Positions 1 through 8,569 of a stretch of 16,108 nt of DNA are shown piece by piece. Every line of letters begins with the position of its first letter. Position 1 is the stretch's first letter. Position numbers and translations under genes: made by a program. The stretch is taken from NCBI RefSeq assembly GCF_041817755.1, contig NZ_JBGYBX010000062.1:1-16108 (forward strand). Direction: 5' to 3'. The notes under the pieces were generated by a model. That model made no database searches. It was given only the letters and a program-made list of their open reading frames with translations, and had not been told where the DNA came from. This stretch comes from Glaesserella sp041817755. Its GTDB lineage: Bacteria > Pseudomonadota > Gammaproteobacteria > Enterobacterales > Pasteurellaceae.

Positions 1-1003
<1,003 letters not shown>

Positions 1004-1127
1004 CAAAAAGTTTAATCGCTCAATATGTACTGACTATAAAAAATCACATTAATATGAATTTCAAGTTAAGCACTTATCAAGACTTCAAAATTAAAAAATA
1101 TTTTCAAACAAAGTCAATCAACAAGTG

Positions 1128-1135
1128 CCCACACA
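1128..1135 (-). promoter_or_regulatory. boxC of rRNA leader
   Basis: The minus strand reads TGTGTGGG a short distance after boxA, as in E. coli rrn leaders, where boxC follows boxA and helps leader folding and 16S maturation. Confidence 0.7.
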
Positions 1136-1150
1136 GATTGTCTGATAAAT

Positions 1151-1162
1151 TGTTAAAGAGCA
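1151..1162 (-). promoter_or_regulatory. boxA antitermination site
   Basis: The minus strand reads TGCTCTTTAACA, identical to the E. coli rrn boxA. boxA in the nascent RNA is bound by NusB-NusE and lets polymerase pass Rho sites in untranslated rRNA. Confidence 0.92.
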
Positions 1163-1168
1163 AAAAAG

Positions 1169-1213
1169 AACGACGCACTGTTTAATTTAATCACTTCACA
1201 ACAGTGCGTCGTT
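1169..1213 (-). promoter_or_regulatory. rRNA leader boxB-like hairpin
   Basis: Perfect 13-bp inverted repeat AACGACGCACTGT (1169-1181) and ACAGTGCGTCGTT (1201-1213) with a 19-nt loop. It sits at the start of the rRNA leader just before boxA, the position of boxB in E. coli rrn leaders. There is no U-tract, so it is not a terminator. Confidence 0.7.
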
Positions 1214-1224
1214 GTGTGGGATGC

Positions 1225-1275
1225 ATTATAGAGGTTTTCAAATCTCGCGCAAGCTCTTTTTTAAAGTTTTTTTCC
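1225..1275 (-). promoter_or_regulatory. rRNA operon promoter (P1-like) with UP-like tract
   Basis: On the minus strand there is a perfect -10 TATAAT (1225-1230) and a -35 TTGCGC (1247-1252) separated by 16 bp, the spacing typical of rrn P1 promoters. Just upstream of the -35, 1253-1275 is rich in A tracts, like an UP element. Downstream of the -10 the sequence GCATCCC is GC-rich, as in discriminators of promoters inhibited by ppGpp. Only one good promoter is visible, whereas E. coli rrn operons have P1 and P2. Confidence 0.85.
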
Positions 1276-1346
1276 GAATGTTTTGTTTTTCAGCAATATT
1301 TATCTTTTAACAAGATGCAACATATTGATTTTAAAAGGGCTGCATT

Positions 1347-2144
1347 CTAAGAAAAACCCAATACTTTCAGCTGTTTGAAGCCCCATTTTTGCATAACGGT
1401 TTCTCTTTTTAAGAAATCCAGGCTACTTTGGGTACAAAATGCCTGATTTTCTTTGTTTTCTCGTCGATCTTTCACTTCCACATGTTGTAACAAGCTCATG
1501 ACGCGGTTCGCAATACCGTTTCCCGGATCCACAAAATAAGTGACGTTTGGCAAAAGTTGTTGTAGTTCTTCTTTAACTAACGGAAAGTGTGTACAACCTA
1601 GAATCACCGTATCCAGTGTCGGATGCGTTTGCCACGGAGCAATAACTTTTTGCAAACGATCCATGTCCACTTCACCGATTTGTTGCTTTTCTTCTACTAT
1701 CTCAACAAGATCCGTCGTTCCTATTCGTTCCACCACACAATCTTTGGCATAACGTTCAACCAATTCATCTACATAAGGGCGCACCACCGTACCTTTCGTC
1801 GCCAGTAAACCAATCGTTTTCGTTTGTGAAACTTGAGCCGCAAGTTTAATTGCGGGCACCGTTCCCACAATCGGAACGGAAAAATTCTCTCGCAGCGCCG
1901 GTAACACAACGGTGCTCGCCGTATTACAGGCGACAACCACCATATCAAGCGGGTAGATTTCGGCAATTTTTTGCACAATTTTCACTGCGCGTTCAATCAG
2001 CACCGCTTCGGATTTTTCCGAATAAGGGAAATAAGCGTTGTCAAAGCAGTAAAGATAATGGGCATGGGGTAAACTTTCCCGAATCGCATCATAGATCGTC
2101 AAGCCCCCCATTCCCGAATCATAAAGAAGAATTGTCGGTTTCAT
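1347..2144 (-). CDS. murI: glutamate racemase
   Basis: Cytoplasmic cofactor-independent enzyme that converts L-glutamate to D-glutamate for peptidoglycan precursors. The 265-aa protein has the N-terminal DSGMGGL motif (Asp9), the first catalytic cysteine in ACNTAS (Cys73) and the second in GCTHFPL (Cys184, His186), the paired thiols of Asp/Glu racemases. Length is normal for the family. It starts 33 bases after ubiC with only a weak ribosome site, consistent with being the last gene of the recG-ubiC run. The next gene downstream is the rRNA operon, the same order as murI-rrnB in E. coli. No terminator is evident between the stop codon and the rRNA promoter. Confidence 0.97.
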   Translation of the reverse strand: MKPTILLYDSGMGGLTIYDAIRESLPHAHYLYCFDNAYFPYSEKSEAVLIERAVKIVQKIAEIYPLDMVVVACNTASTVVLPALRENFSVPIVGTVPAIKLAAQVSQTKTIGLLATKGTVVRPYVDELVERYAKDCVVERIGTTDLVEIVEEKQQIGEVDMDRLQKVIAPWQTHPTLDTVILGCTHFPLVKEELQQLLPNVTYFVDPGNGIANRVMSLLQHVEVKDRRENKENQAFCTQSSLDFLKRETVMQKWGFKQLKVLGFS

Positions 2145-2177
2145 TGTTATCGTAAAATAAGAATTTTCGGCGAAATG

Positions 2178-2720
2178 CTACGCTTTTCTTTCGGTGGTTT
2201 CAAATGGAAATTGCGGTAAAAACAGCTCACGAACTTCAAGAGGATAACCTTTCAAGGCAAGTTGAGAGCGGCGGGCATATAAACCTGAAGCTTGATCTTG
2301 TTGCCATTCCAACGTTACGCGTCGCGGCTGTTGCGGAAAAAGCCATAAGCCGATAGGTCGCTCCCCCCAGTTCAACACCTCTTGCGCTACCGTATTAACC
2401 GTTTCTTCGGGCAAAACAGTTTGAGCAAAAATCACGGGCACGCCGTCTGCTTTTAACACGACCTCCCGTAACCAACAGGACGAACAAGCGGTGAGATTTG
2501 GCAAAACATTTGCAAAATGTTGCTCGAAACCGACCGCTTGCCACCCCTGCTGAGTCACCTCAACCGTCAGTGCGTTACAGATTTGTTGTAGCTTTTGGGT
2601 GAGCGAATCCGTATGTAACAACCATTCGCTCACATTGCCGGGTGGTTGCTCGTCAATGACATATTTATCGGTGCGACGCAGTATTTCTCGATATCGAGTC
2701 AACCATGTATATTCGTCCAT
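2178..2720 (-). CDS. ubiC: chorismate pyruvate-lyase
   Basis: Removes pyruvate from chorismate to give 4-hydroxybenzoate, the first committed step of ubiquinone synthesis. The 180-aa product matches E. coli UbiC along its length by pattern: a WLL segment near residue 33, WLRE with Arg85, RPIGLWLF with Gly124-Leu125, GLYARRS, then VRELFLP with Glu165; Arg, Leu and Glu at these places contact product in the E. coli enzyme. Two starts are possible: ATG at 2732, one base after the upstream stop (TAA-A-ATG), and ATG at 2720 with a weak GAGA ribosome site. I chose 2720 because it gives the E. coli-like N-terminus. The open frame back to 2798 overlaps the upstream gene and is not needed. No ubiA is adjacent, unlike the E. 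coli ubiCA pair. Confidence 0.88.
   Translation of the reverse strand: MDEYTWLTRYREILRRTDKYVIDEQPPGNVSEWLLHTDSLTQKLQQICNALTVEVTQQGWQAVGFEQHFANVLPNLTACSSCWLREVVLKADGVPVIFAQTVLPEETVNTVAQEVLNWGERPIGLWLFPQQPRRVTLEWQQDQASGLYARRSQLALKGYPLEVRELFLPQFPFETTERKA
2484..2492 (+). repeat. DNA uptake signal core ACAAGCGGT
   Basis: Exact A. pleuropneumoniae-type uptake core within ubiC, followed by the T-rich/GCAAA stretch seen in extended consensus sites. A one-mismatch inverted copy lies at 2532-2540. Confidence 0.75.
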
Positions 2721-2733
2721 TTGGGTTCTCATT

Positions 2734-3774
2734 TTAAAAAGCACGCGCTGATTCAATAGGAAAATCCAGCCGTTTTGCCAGTTCAAGTAGCGCTTCACTC
2801 TCCGCCTTTTTGCAAATAAATAACGCGTACCCGTCCAGCTGAGTATCGATGAGTAATAAAGTGAAGTCAGAGACTTGTTCGATCTTTTCCGCTATTTGAT
2901 CGAGTTGCAACCCATCCTCTTCATCGAGCCAAAAATCTTGCCCGATTATTTCGGAAATATAGTCTGAAATCTCATCATAATCCATTTCCCAATCCGTGTA
3001 ATAACTGTAATCTTCCAGCAAGAAACGATAATATAAAAAGGATTGGTTAGGTTCGCCGTAAAATCCATCTTCTTTTAATTGTTCGATAAATTGTTGCGGA
3101 GCAGATCGAATTAAGCGCCACTGCGTTTTAAATTCATCGCGATCGGTAATCTGTGCCAGTTCAATAAACCGATCGACATAAGCTTCCTCATCCTGTTCTG
3201 TATCTTCCGTTTGGGCAGAATAGATGCCTTGATAAACTTCTCTGACTGCTTGCTCAAATAACGCCCAATATTTCTGATCCACTGCATTTTCACTTTCTGC
3301 CGAAATCTGTCGAGAGTTTTTGAGTTGTAGAAACAAATTTCCTGTCGTAGGCGTTGCCAGAAAAACCTTAAAATGCTGCTGACCATCGGCGGCGATATAA
3401 GGCGCACAAATAAACACTACTGTTTGTATCCGTAGCAGCCGTTTCATCTCTTTTAAAAATGGAACAATGCTGACTTCAATCACCATAAAGGTGTAGTTAT
3501 TTTCACTATTAAACTCGTGTTTTGGTCTTAATGCGATATTCGCTTTTTGCATAAAATCCGCAAGGGCATCATAACAATCGGCATAACCCGCCCGCTTTAA
3601 GCAATAGTCAACGTCCGCTTGTTCTTCTTCGTTAAAATTGACAAAATCCTGAGGATAATAGTAATAATCGACCAAAATATCTTTTTTAAACTGCTTGTTC
3701 GGAATAGCAATATATAGCACTTCTTCTACATGGCGCTCTATTTCAAGCAATTCATGACGCAATTGATTATCCAT
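2734..3774 (-). CDS. conserved protein of unknown function, possibly DUF6630-like C-terminus
   Basis: A 346-aa protein I do not recognise with certainty. It has no signal peptide or membrane segment and is rich in Asp, Glu and Tyr, so it is probably a soluble acidic cytoplasmic protein. The last 80 or so residues (ISDYISEIIGQ, then FTLLLIDTQLDGYALFICKK, then LLELAKRL) resemble, from memory, the beta-strand and helix pattern of DUF6630 proteins; this is tentative. The start is well supported: AGGAG lies six bases before ATG. It begins 23 bases after recG and ends one base before a possible ubiC start, so it belongs to the recG-ubiC-murI transcript. No function should be assigned from the neighbours. 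Confidence 0.85.
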   Translation of the reverse strand: MDNQLRHELLEIERHVEEVLYIAIPNKQFKKDILVDYYYYPQDFVNFNEEEQADVDYCLKRAGYADCYDALADFMQKANIALRPKHEFNSENNYTFMVIEVSIVPFLKEMKRLLRIQTVVFICAPYIAADGQQHFKVFLATPTTGNLFLQLKNSRQISAESENAVDQKYWALFEQAVREVYQGIYSAQTEDTEQDEEAYVDRFIELAQITDRDEFKTQWRLIRSAPQQFIEQLKEDGFYGEPNQSFLYYRFLLEDYSYYTDWEMDYDEISDYISEIIGQDFWLDEEDGLQLDQIAEKIEQVSDFTLLLIDTQLDGYALFICKKAESEALLELAKRLDFPIESARAF

Positions 3775-3797
3775 TTTTTACTCCTAACCTAACGTAA

Positions 3798-5879
3798 TTA
3801 CGCATGGCTGTATTCCGTTTTGTCATTCAGCCAACGCCTAATCAATCGCTCGGCAACGTCGGGATGTTGGGTGATTAACCGTTTGGCATAACTCTGCACT
3901 AACGGGATCATCTTACGATCCCGCATTAAATCGGTAATTTTAAACTCTGCCATACCCGTCTGTTTTGTGCCTAGCACTTCGCCCGGACCACGAATTTCCA
4001 AATCTTTTTCAGCAATCACAAAACCGTCTTGGCTGTCTCGTAGTACCTGTAACCGCTTAGATGAAATCTTACCCAACGGGGCTTTATACATCAATACACA
4101 ATGTGAAGCGGTCGCCCCACGCCCAACTCGTCCACGCAGTTGGTGCAACTGTGCCAGCCCCAAGCGTTCGGAATTTTCGATAATCATCAAACTGGCATTC
4201 GGCACATCTACACCGACTTCAATCACTGTTGTTGCCACTAACAAATCAATATCTGCCGCCTTAAATTCCGCCATAATCGCTTGTTTTTCTTGTGGTTTCA
4301 TTCGCCCGTGAACCAAACCAATCCGCAAATCGGGCAAGGCTCGTTGCAAATCTTCGGCAATCGCCGCCGCCGCTTGTGCTTCCAATACTTCCGACTCGTC
4401 AATCAGCGTACAGACCCAATAGGCTTGGCGTTTTTCATTTTTACAGGCTTGATAAACACGGCGAACCACTTCATCTCGGCGATCTTCTGAAATCGCCACC
4501 GTCGTAATCGGCGTTCGCCCTGGGGGAAGTTCATCAATAATGGACGTATCCAAATCCGCATAGACAGTCATCGCTAAGGTGCGTGGAATGGGCGTGGCAG
4601 TCATAATCAACTGATGCGGATACACATCACCCTTCGCCCCTTTTTCTCGTAAGGTTAAACGCTGATGTACGCCGAAACGGTGCTGTTCATCAATAATCAC
4701 CAACGCCAAATTATTGAACTCGACCTGATCTTGAAACAGGGCGTGTGTGCCGATAATCATCTGAACATCGCCATTTTTAATCGCTTCCAACTGGGCGGTT
4801 CTCGCTTTGCCTTTCACCTTGCCAGCTAACCAGCCCACTTCAATTTCAAACGGTTTGAGCCAATTGGCAAAATTGTGGGCGTGTTGCTCGGCGAGAATTT
4901 CGGTCGGAGCCATTAACGCTACCTGTTTACCATTGTCAATCGCCAGCAGTGCCGCCAACGCTGCCACAAGGGTTTTGCCTGAACCCACATCGCCTTGTAC
5001 TAGTCGCATCATCGGGAAAGGTTTCGCCAAATCCTGTTCAATCTCTGCGGTTACACGGCTTTGGGCGTTGGTCGGCTGAAACGGCAAAGTCGCCAAAAAG
5101 CGTTGTTTTAAATCGGTTTGATAACGTAGCGGTTCGGCAAAGTGTTGTTGCACGCCCATTCGCACCTGTTGCATTGCCAAATTATGTGCCAACAACTCCT
5201 CAAAAATCAGCCGTTTTTGTGCAGGGTGTTCGCCTTTATCTAACAATTCGGACGACACACTCGGCGGCGGTCGATGTAACAACTGCAAGGCTTCTTTTAA
5301 GCTATATTTATGTGGATTAAATTCATCGGGAAGCAATTCTGCCACTTGCACACGCTCAAGTAACGCCAAGGCTTGATCGGTTAGTTTACGCAAAGACGCT
5401 TGTTTCAAGCCTTCGGTCGTCGGATAGATCGGCGTCAATGTTTCTGCCAGCTCAAGCGGTTGGTTGCCCCGAATAATTTGATATTCAGGGTGATGCATTT
5501 CTGCCATAAAGCGACCACGTTTAATCTCGCCAAAGGCTTTCACCCTCACGCCGGTCGCCAGACTGTTTTTCATTCCCGCATTGAAATTAAAGAATTTCAG
5601 AGTAATTTTGCTCGTACCGTCAGAAATCGTGGTACTTAAAATCGGACGACGACCGAATTGTACTTCCGTCAGTTGCACAAAGCCTTCAACCGTCGCAAAA
5701 CTTTCAGGACGAACATCCGCAATCGGCGTGATCCGAGTACGGTCTTCATACCGTAGCGGCAAATGGAACAGCAGATCTTGCACGTTATTAATGCCGATCC
5801 GACTGAGTTTCTCTGAAATCGCCGCCCCGACACCCGAAAGGGCGGTTAGCGGCACACCGTCTAATAGTTGTTGGCTCAT
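3798..5879 (-). CDS. recG: ATP-dependent DNA helicase RecG
   Basis: Superfamily 2 helicase that reverses stalled replication forks and drives branch migration of recombination intermediates. The 693-aa length equals the E. coli enzyme. An N-terminal wedge/OB domain covers roughly residues 1-150. The helicase core shows Walker A GDVGSGKT (296-303), Walker B DEQH (397-400), motif III TATPIPRT (427-434) and motif VI QLRGRVGRG (579-587), and the C-terminal part is complete. ATG at 5879 gives the usual MSQQLLDGVPL N-terminus; no strong ribosome site is visible. It follows spoT directly, without the trmH gene found between them in E. coli. A hairpin separates it from spoT, so it may have its own promoter. 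Confidence 0.98.
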   Translation of the reverse strand: MSQQLLDGVPLTALSGVGAAISEKLSRIGINNVQDLLFHLPLRYEDRTRITPIADVRPESFATVEGFVQLTEVQFGRRPILSTTISDGTSKITLKFFNFNAGMKNSLATGVRVKAFGEIKRGRFMAEMHHPEYQIIRGNQPLELAETLTPIYPTTEGLKQASLRKLTDQALALLERVQVAELLPDEFNPHKYSLKEALQLLHRPPPSVSSELLDKGEHPAQKRLIFEELLAHNLAMQQVRMGVQQHFAEPLRYQTDLKQRFLATLPFQPTNAQSRVTAEIEQDLAKPFPMMRLVQGDVGSGKTLVAALAALLAIDNGKQVALMAPTEILAEQHAHNFANWLKPFEIEVGWLAGKVKGKARTAQLEAIKNGDVQMIIGTHALFQDQVEFNNLALVIIDEQHRFGVHQRLTLREKGAKGDVYPHQLIMTATPIPRTLAMTVYADLDTSIIDELPPGRTPITTVAISEDRRDEVVRRVYQACKNEKRQAYWVCTLIDESEVLEAQAAAAIAEDLQRALPDLRIGLVHGRMKPQEKQAIMAEFKAADIDLLVATTVIEVGVDVPNASLMIIENSERLGLAQLHQLRGRVGRGATASHCVLMYKAPLGKISSKRLQVLRDSQDGFVIAEKDLEIRGPGEVLGTKQTGMAEFKITDLMRDRKMIPLVQSYAKRLITQHPDVAERLIRRWLNDKTEYSHA

Positions 5880-5909
5880 TGCAAAATGGTTGTGGAAAAT
5901 AACCGCTTG

Positions 5910-5938
5910 ATTTTATAAAAGAACAGAGGGTGCCGCAA
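5910..5938 (-). promoter_or_regulatory. candidate recG promoter
   Basis: The minus strand has TTGCGG (rc of 5933-5938), 17 bp, then TAAAAT (rc of 5910-5915). The elements overlap the spoT hairpin. Matches are moderate, so this is a weak prediction. Confidence 0.3.
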
Positions 5939-5946
5939 CGGCACCC
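5916..5946 (-). terminator. hairpin after spoT, possible intrinsic terminator
   Basis: GGGTGCC (5928-5934) and GGCACCC (5940-5946) form a GC-rich 7-bp stem with a 5-nt loop. On the minus strand it is followed by TCTGTTCTTTTAT, a broken U-rich tail. It begins 16 bases after the spoT stop, so it probably ends or weakens spoT transcripts before recG. Confidence 0.6.
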
Positions 5947-5961
5947 GATATGATTTGTAAA

Positions 5962-8073
5962 TTATGCGACCGATCTCACCGCTTGTACGACACCGGTAAG
6001 ATGGCTGAGTTTGACTAAAATATCATTGAGATGAGCTTTATCTTTCACGCTGATCAGCAATTTAACCTGATATACACCGCCTTCTCTTGCTTGACTGTGA
6101 ATACTCAAAATATTGCTGTTCATCTTAGCGATCGCAGACGTAATGGCAGCAAGAACACCTTGTTGATTGAGGATATCGACGGTAATTTCCGCTTCAAATT
6201 CGACCGAGTTGTCCTTGGCGATTTCCCAACTGACCGGCAGATAGTGGCGTTGATCCGTCGCCGCATCTTTGACATGACGACAAGTGACGCAGTGCACCAT
6301 CAACCCTTTACCGGAGCTGATATGGGCGATAATTTCATCTCCCGGCACAGGCAAACAGCATTTGGCAAAGCCGATTAACGCGCTGTCAATGCCTTGAATC
6401 GTCAACGGTTGATTATTTTCAGGATTACCGTCGGTATCAATTTCTAACGTTTTACCCGATAAACGCTGTGCAATTACACCACTGATTTGGTTGCCCAAAC
6501 CGATTTCGGCAAGCAAATCGTCAAACTGCTCTAATTTTAAATCGGCAAGCGTCGTTTGAATCACAAGCGGGTCGATTTGCTCAAAATTTTGCGAATTGAG
6601 TGACAATAATAACTGCCGTCTACCGAGTGAAATCGCTTCGGTACGTTGCTGGCGTTTTAAGGTATTGCGGATACAAGAGCGGGCTTTTGCAGTGACCACA
6701 AAGTTCAGCCATAACGCATTTAAACGCGGCGTGTCCGCCGTTTGAATTTCAATGGTTTGCCCGGATTGCAACGGCTGGGAAAGCGGATACGGCTGATGGT
6801 CGACCACCGCACCGATACAGCGATCGCCGACATCAGTATGCACCGCATAGGCAAAATCCACCGCAGTAGCATTAGCCGGAAGCTGTACAATCCGACCTTT
6901 CGGCGTAAAGACGTAAATATCGCTTGAGAACAGATCGGATTTGACATTTTCGATAAATTCCGCCGAATTTCCCGCACTTTGCTGCATTTCAACGATACTT
7001 TTCAGCCATTGTTGCGCCCGTACCTGTACGCTCATATTGGCTTGTTCCTGATAGCCCCAAAATGCGGCGACACCGAGGCGGGCGGTTTGATCCATCTCTT
7101 CCGTGCGGATAAGCACATCGACCGGCACACCTTTCGGACCGATCATTGACGTATGCAACGATTGATAGCCGTTGGTTTTCGGCACCGCAATATAGTCTTT
7201 GACTTGAAACGGGCGCGGTTTATACAGCGAGTGCATTTGCCCCAAAACGCGATAACAATTGTCCACGCTGTCCACGACGGTCCGGAAGGAATAAATATCC
7301 AAAATCGAATTAAAATGCTGCTCTTTCTGGCGCATTTTTTGATAAAGGTAGTACAATGGACGCTCTTTCCCGTAAACACGGGCTTTAATACCGACTTCAT
7401 CCAATCTGGCTTGAATTTCGCTTGAAATCCGTTGGATCATCTCCTGATGAGACCCCCGCGCCATTTCAATTGCTCTTTTCATAATCCGATAACGGTGCGG
7501 ATATATCGCTTCCAAGCAAAGATCTTCCAATTCGTTTTTGATATGTTCGATACCCAAGCGGTGGGCGAGAGGCGTGTAAATTTCGAGGGTTTCTTGAGCG
7601 ATACGACGACGTTTGTCCGGACGGAGCGAACCGAGGGTACGCATATTGTGAGTACGGTCCGCCAGTTTGATCAGCACCACCCGAATATCTTTGGTCATCG
7701 CCAAAATCATTTTACGGAAGTTCTCTACTTGAGCTTCTTGGCGGGTTCGGAACTTCAGTTTATCCAGCTTCGACACACCTTGTACGATTTCCGCCGTACT
7801 GTTCCCGAATTCCATGGCTAATTGCGCTTCGGTATAGGGCGTATCTTCGATCACATCATGCAACAATGCCGCCATCACCGCTTCGTGATCGAGTTTCATC
7901 TCGGCAATAATACAGGCGACGGCGACGGGATGGGTAATATAAGGTTCGCCGCTTGAACGGAATTGACCTTCATGGGCGTCACGGGCCACTTCATAGGCAT
8001 GTTTGACGATTTCGATTTTATCGGCGGGCAGATAGCCTCGAATAATGCGATTAAGATCTTCAAAAAGCTCCAT
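5962..8073 (-). CDS. spoT: bifunctional (p)ppGpp synthase/hydrolase SpoT
   Basis: Makes and degrades the alarmone (p)ppGpp, coupling nutrient stress to transcription. The 703-aa protein follows the E. coli SpoT plan (702 aa): an HD hydrolase domain with His72-Asp73 in ALLHDVIEDT, a synthetase domain containing YSFRTVVDSV near 261-270 and GYQSLHTSM near 302-310, a TGS domain starting at IYVFTPKGR near 386, a Cys-containing region with FAKCCLPVPGD, and a C-terminal ACT domain over the last 80 residues. The intact hydrolase motif argues for SpoT rather than RelA. A GGGGG ribosome site stands about six bases before ATG. It lies downstream of rpoZ, as in other gammaproteobacteria. Confidence 0.98.
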   Translation of the reverse strand: MELFEDLNRIIRGYLPADKIEIVKHAYEVARDAHEGQFRSSGEPYITHPVAVACIIAEMKLDHEAVMAALLHDVIEDTPYTEAQLAMEFGNSTAEIVQGVSKLDKLKFRTRQEAQVENFRKMILAMTKDIRVVLIKLADRTHNMRTLGSLRPDKRRRIAQETLEIYTPLAHRLGIEHIKNELEDLCLEAIYPHRYRIMKRAIEMARGSHQEMIQRISSEIQARLDEVGIKARVYGKERPLYYLYQKMRQKEQHFNSILDIYSFRTVVDSVDNCYRVLGQMHSLYKPRPFQVKDYIAVPKTNGYQSLHTSMIGPKGVPVDVLIRTEEMDQTARLGVAAFWGYQEQANMSVQVRAQQWLKSIVEMQQSAGNSAEFIENVKSDLFSSDIYVFTPKGRIVQLPANATAVDFAYAVHTDVGDRCIGAVVDHQPYPLSQPLQSGQTIEIQTADTPRLNALWLNFVVTAKARSCIRNTLKRQQRTEAISLGRRQLLLSLNSQNFEQIDPLVIQTTLADLKLEQFDDLLAEIGLGNQISGVIAQRLSGKTLEIDTDGNPENNQPLTIQGIDSALIGFAKCCLPVPGDEIIAHISSGKGLMVHCVTCRHVKDAATDQRHYLPVSWEIAKDNSVEFEAEITVDILNQQGVLAAITSAIAKMNSNILSIHSQAREGGVYQVKLLISVKDKAHLNDILVKLSHLTGVVQAVRSVA
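5978..5986 (-). repeat. DNA uptake signal core (inverted)
   Basis: ACCGCTTGT on the plus strand is the exact reverse complement of the uptake core ACAAGCGGT. It lies inside the 3' end of spoT. A one-mismatch copy (ACCGCTTGA) is at 5902-5910. Confidence 0.7.
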
Positions 8074-8117
8074 ATGACCCCCAACTACAAACGGTTATAC
8101 TCTCGAATACGGGAAGC

Positions 8118-8174
8118 TGAACGTTGCAAAATTTAAGGCAAATCAGACCGCTTGTAAATGCTTTGCAACGTTCA
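8118..8174 (-). repeat. 13-bp inverted repeat between rpoZ and spoT
   Basis: TGAACGTTGCAAA (8118-8130) and TTTGCAACGTTCA (8162-8174) are perfect complements with a 31-nt loop that carries an uptake signal. No U-tract follows on either strand, so this is a transcript hairpin or a DNA site rather than a terminator. Confidence 0.75.
8147..8155 (-). repeat. DNA uptake signal core (inverted)
   Basis: ACCGCTTGT, exact reverse complement of ACAAGCGGT, preceded by G to give the 10-base GACCGCTTGT. It sits in the loop of the rpoZ-spoT inverted repeat. Confidence 0.75.
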
Positions 8175-8184
8175 ATCGATGGAA

Positions 8185-8466
8185 TTAAGAATTTGCCTGA
8201 ACGTCGGCAAGGAACGAAATCGCTTCTCTTTCAGCCATTTCTTGTTGAAGTGCATCGATATTTTCTTGTTGATCCATAATTTGGTTGTTGATCAAACCTT
8301 CTTCAATTTCACGTAATGCGATGACCGTCGGCTTATCATTTTCTTCCGGAACCAACGCTTCACGGGTATGAAGCTGTAATTGTCTTGCACGGCGCGCCGC
8401 CGTCAAAATCAAATCAAAACGATTGCCCACTTTTTCTACTGCATCTTGTACGGTTACACGAGCCAT
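8185..8466 (-). CDS. rpoZ: DNA-directed RNA polymerase omega subunit
   Basis: Small RNA polymerase subunit that helps beta-prime folding and forms part of one ppGpp-binding site in enterobacteria. The 93-aa protein has the family's MARVTVQDAVEKVGNRFDL start, the arginine-rich AARRARQLQ segment and the TVIALREIEEG segment; length matches E. coli (91 aa). CGGAG stands seven bases before ATG. It is the first gene of the run leading to spoT and has its own promoter at 8514-8542. No gmk gene precedes it, unlike in E. coli; the anti-sigma gene lies there instead. Confidence 0.97.
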   Translation of the reverse strand: MARVTVQDAVEKVGNRFDLILTAARRARQLQLHTREALVPEENDKPTVIALREIEEGLINNQIMDQQENIDALQQEMAEREAISFLADVQANS

Positions 8467-8513
8467 TATTTACTCCGAATTTTGCGAAATTTAGACTTAC
8501 TAAAAGGAAGGAG

Positions 8514-8542
8514 ATTATACAGAAGTTAAACGCGAGAAACAA
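8514..8542 (-). promoter_or_regulatory. rpoZ-spoT promoter
   Basis: The minus strand has TTGTTT (rc of 8537-8542), a 17-bp spacer and a perfect TATAAT (rc of 8514-8519), about 47 bases upstream of the rpoZ ATG. This is a good housekeeping-type promoter. Confidence 0.75.
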
Positions 8543-8569
8543 TGCCGCCCGTCCGTCCTCCGCATAAAT

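Larger units (their letters stand above)
1004..1224 (-). other. rRNA operon leader (pre-16S 5' transcribed spacer)
   Basis: This stretch between the promoter and 16S has no credible protein gene. It holds, in transcription order, a boxB-like hairpin (1169-1213), boxA (1151-1162) and boxC (1128-1135), then an AT-rich tract up to 16S. The segment from boxA through boxC reads almost exactly like the E. coli rrn leader, which supports processing and antitermination by the Nus factor complex. The remaining 120 bases up to murI hold the promoter and AT-rich upstream DNA. Confidence 0.85.

Noticed and set aside
1089..1117. TTGACT-N17-TTAATT on the minus strand as a second rRNA promoter
   Set aside because: It lies downstream of boxA and boxC, so a transcript from it would lack antitermination signals; E. 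coli P2 lies upstream of them. Probably chance in AT-rich DNA.
1850..2155. Long antisense frames over murI, recG, spoT and asnA
   Set aside because: They are shadows of well-supported genes on the other strand, with no family pattern or ribosome site.
2721..2798. Longer N-terminus for ubiC starting at 2798
   Set aside because: It overlaps the end of the upstream gene by 65 bases, has no ribosome site and adds residues not found in E. coli UbiC.
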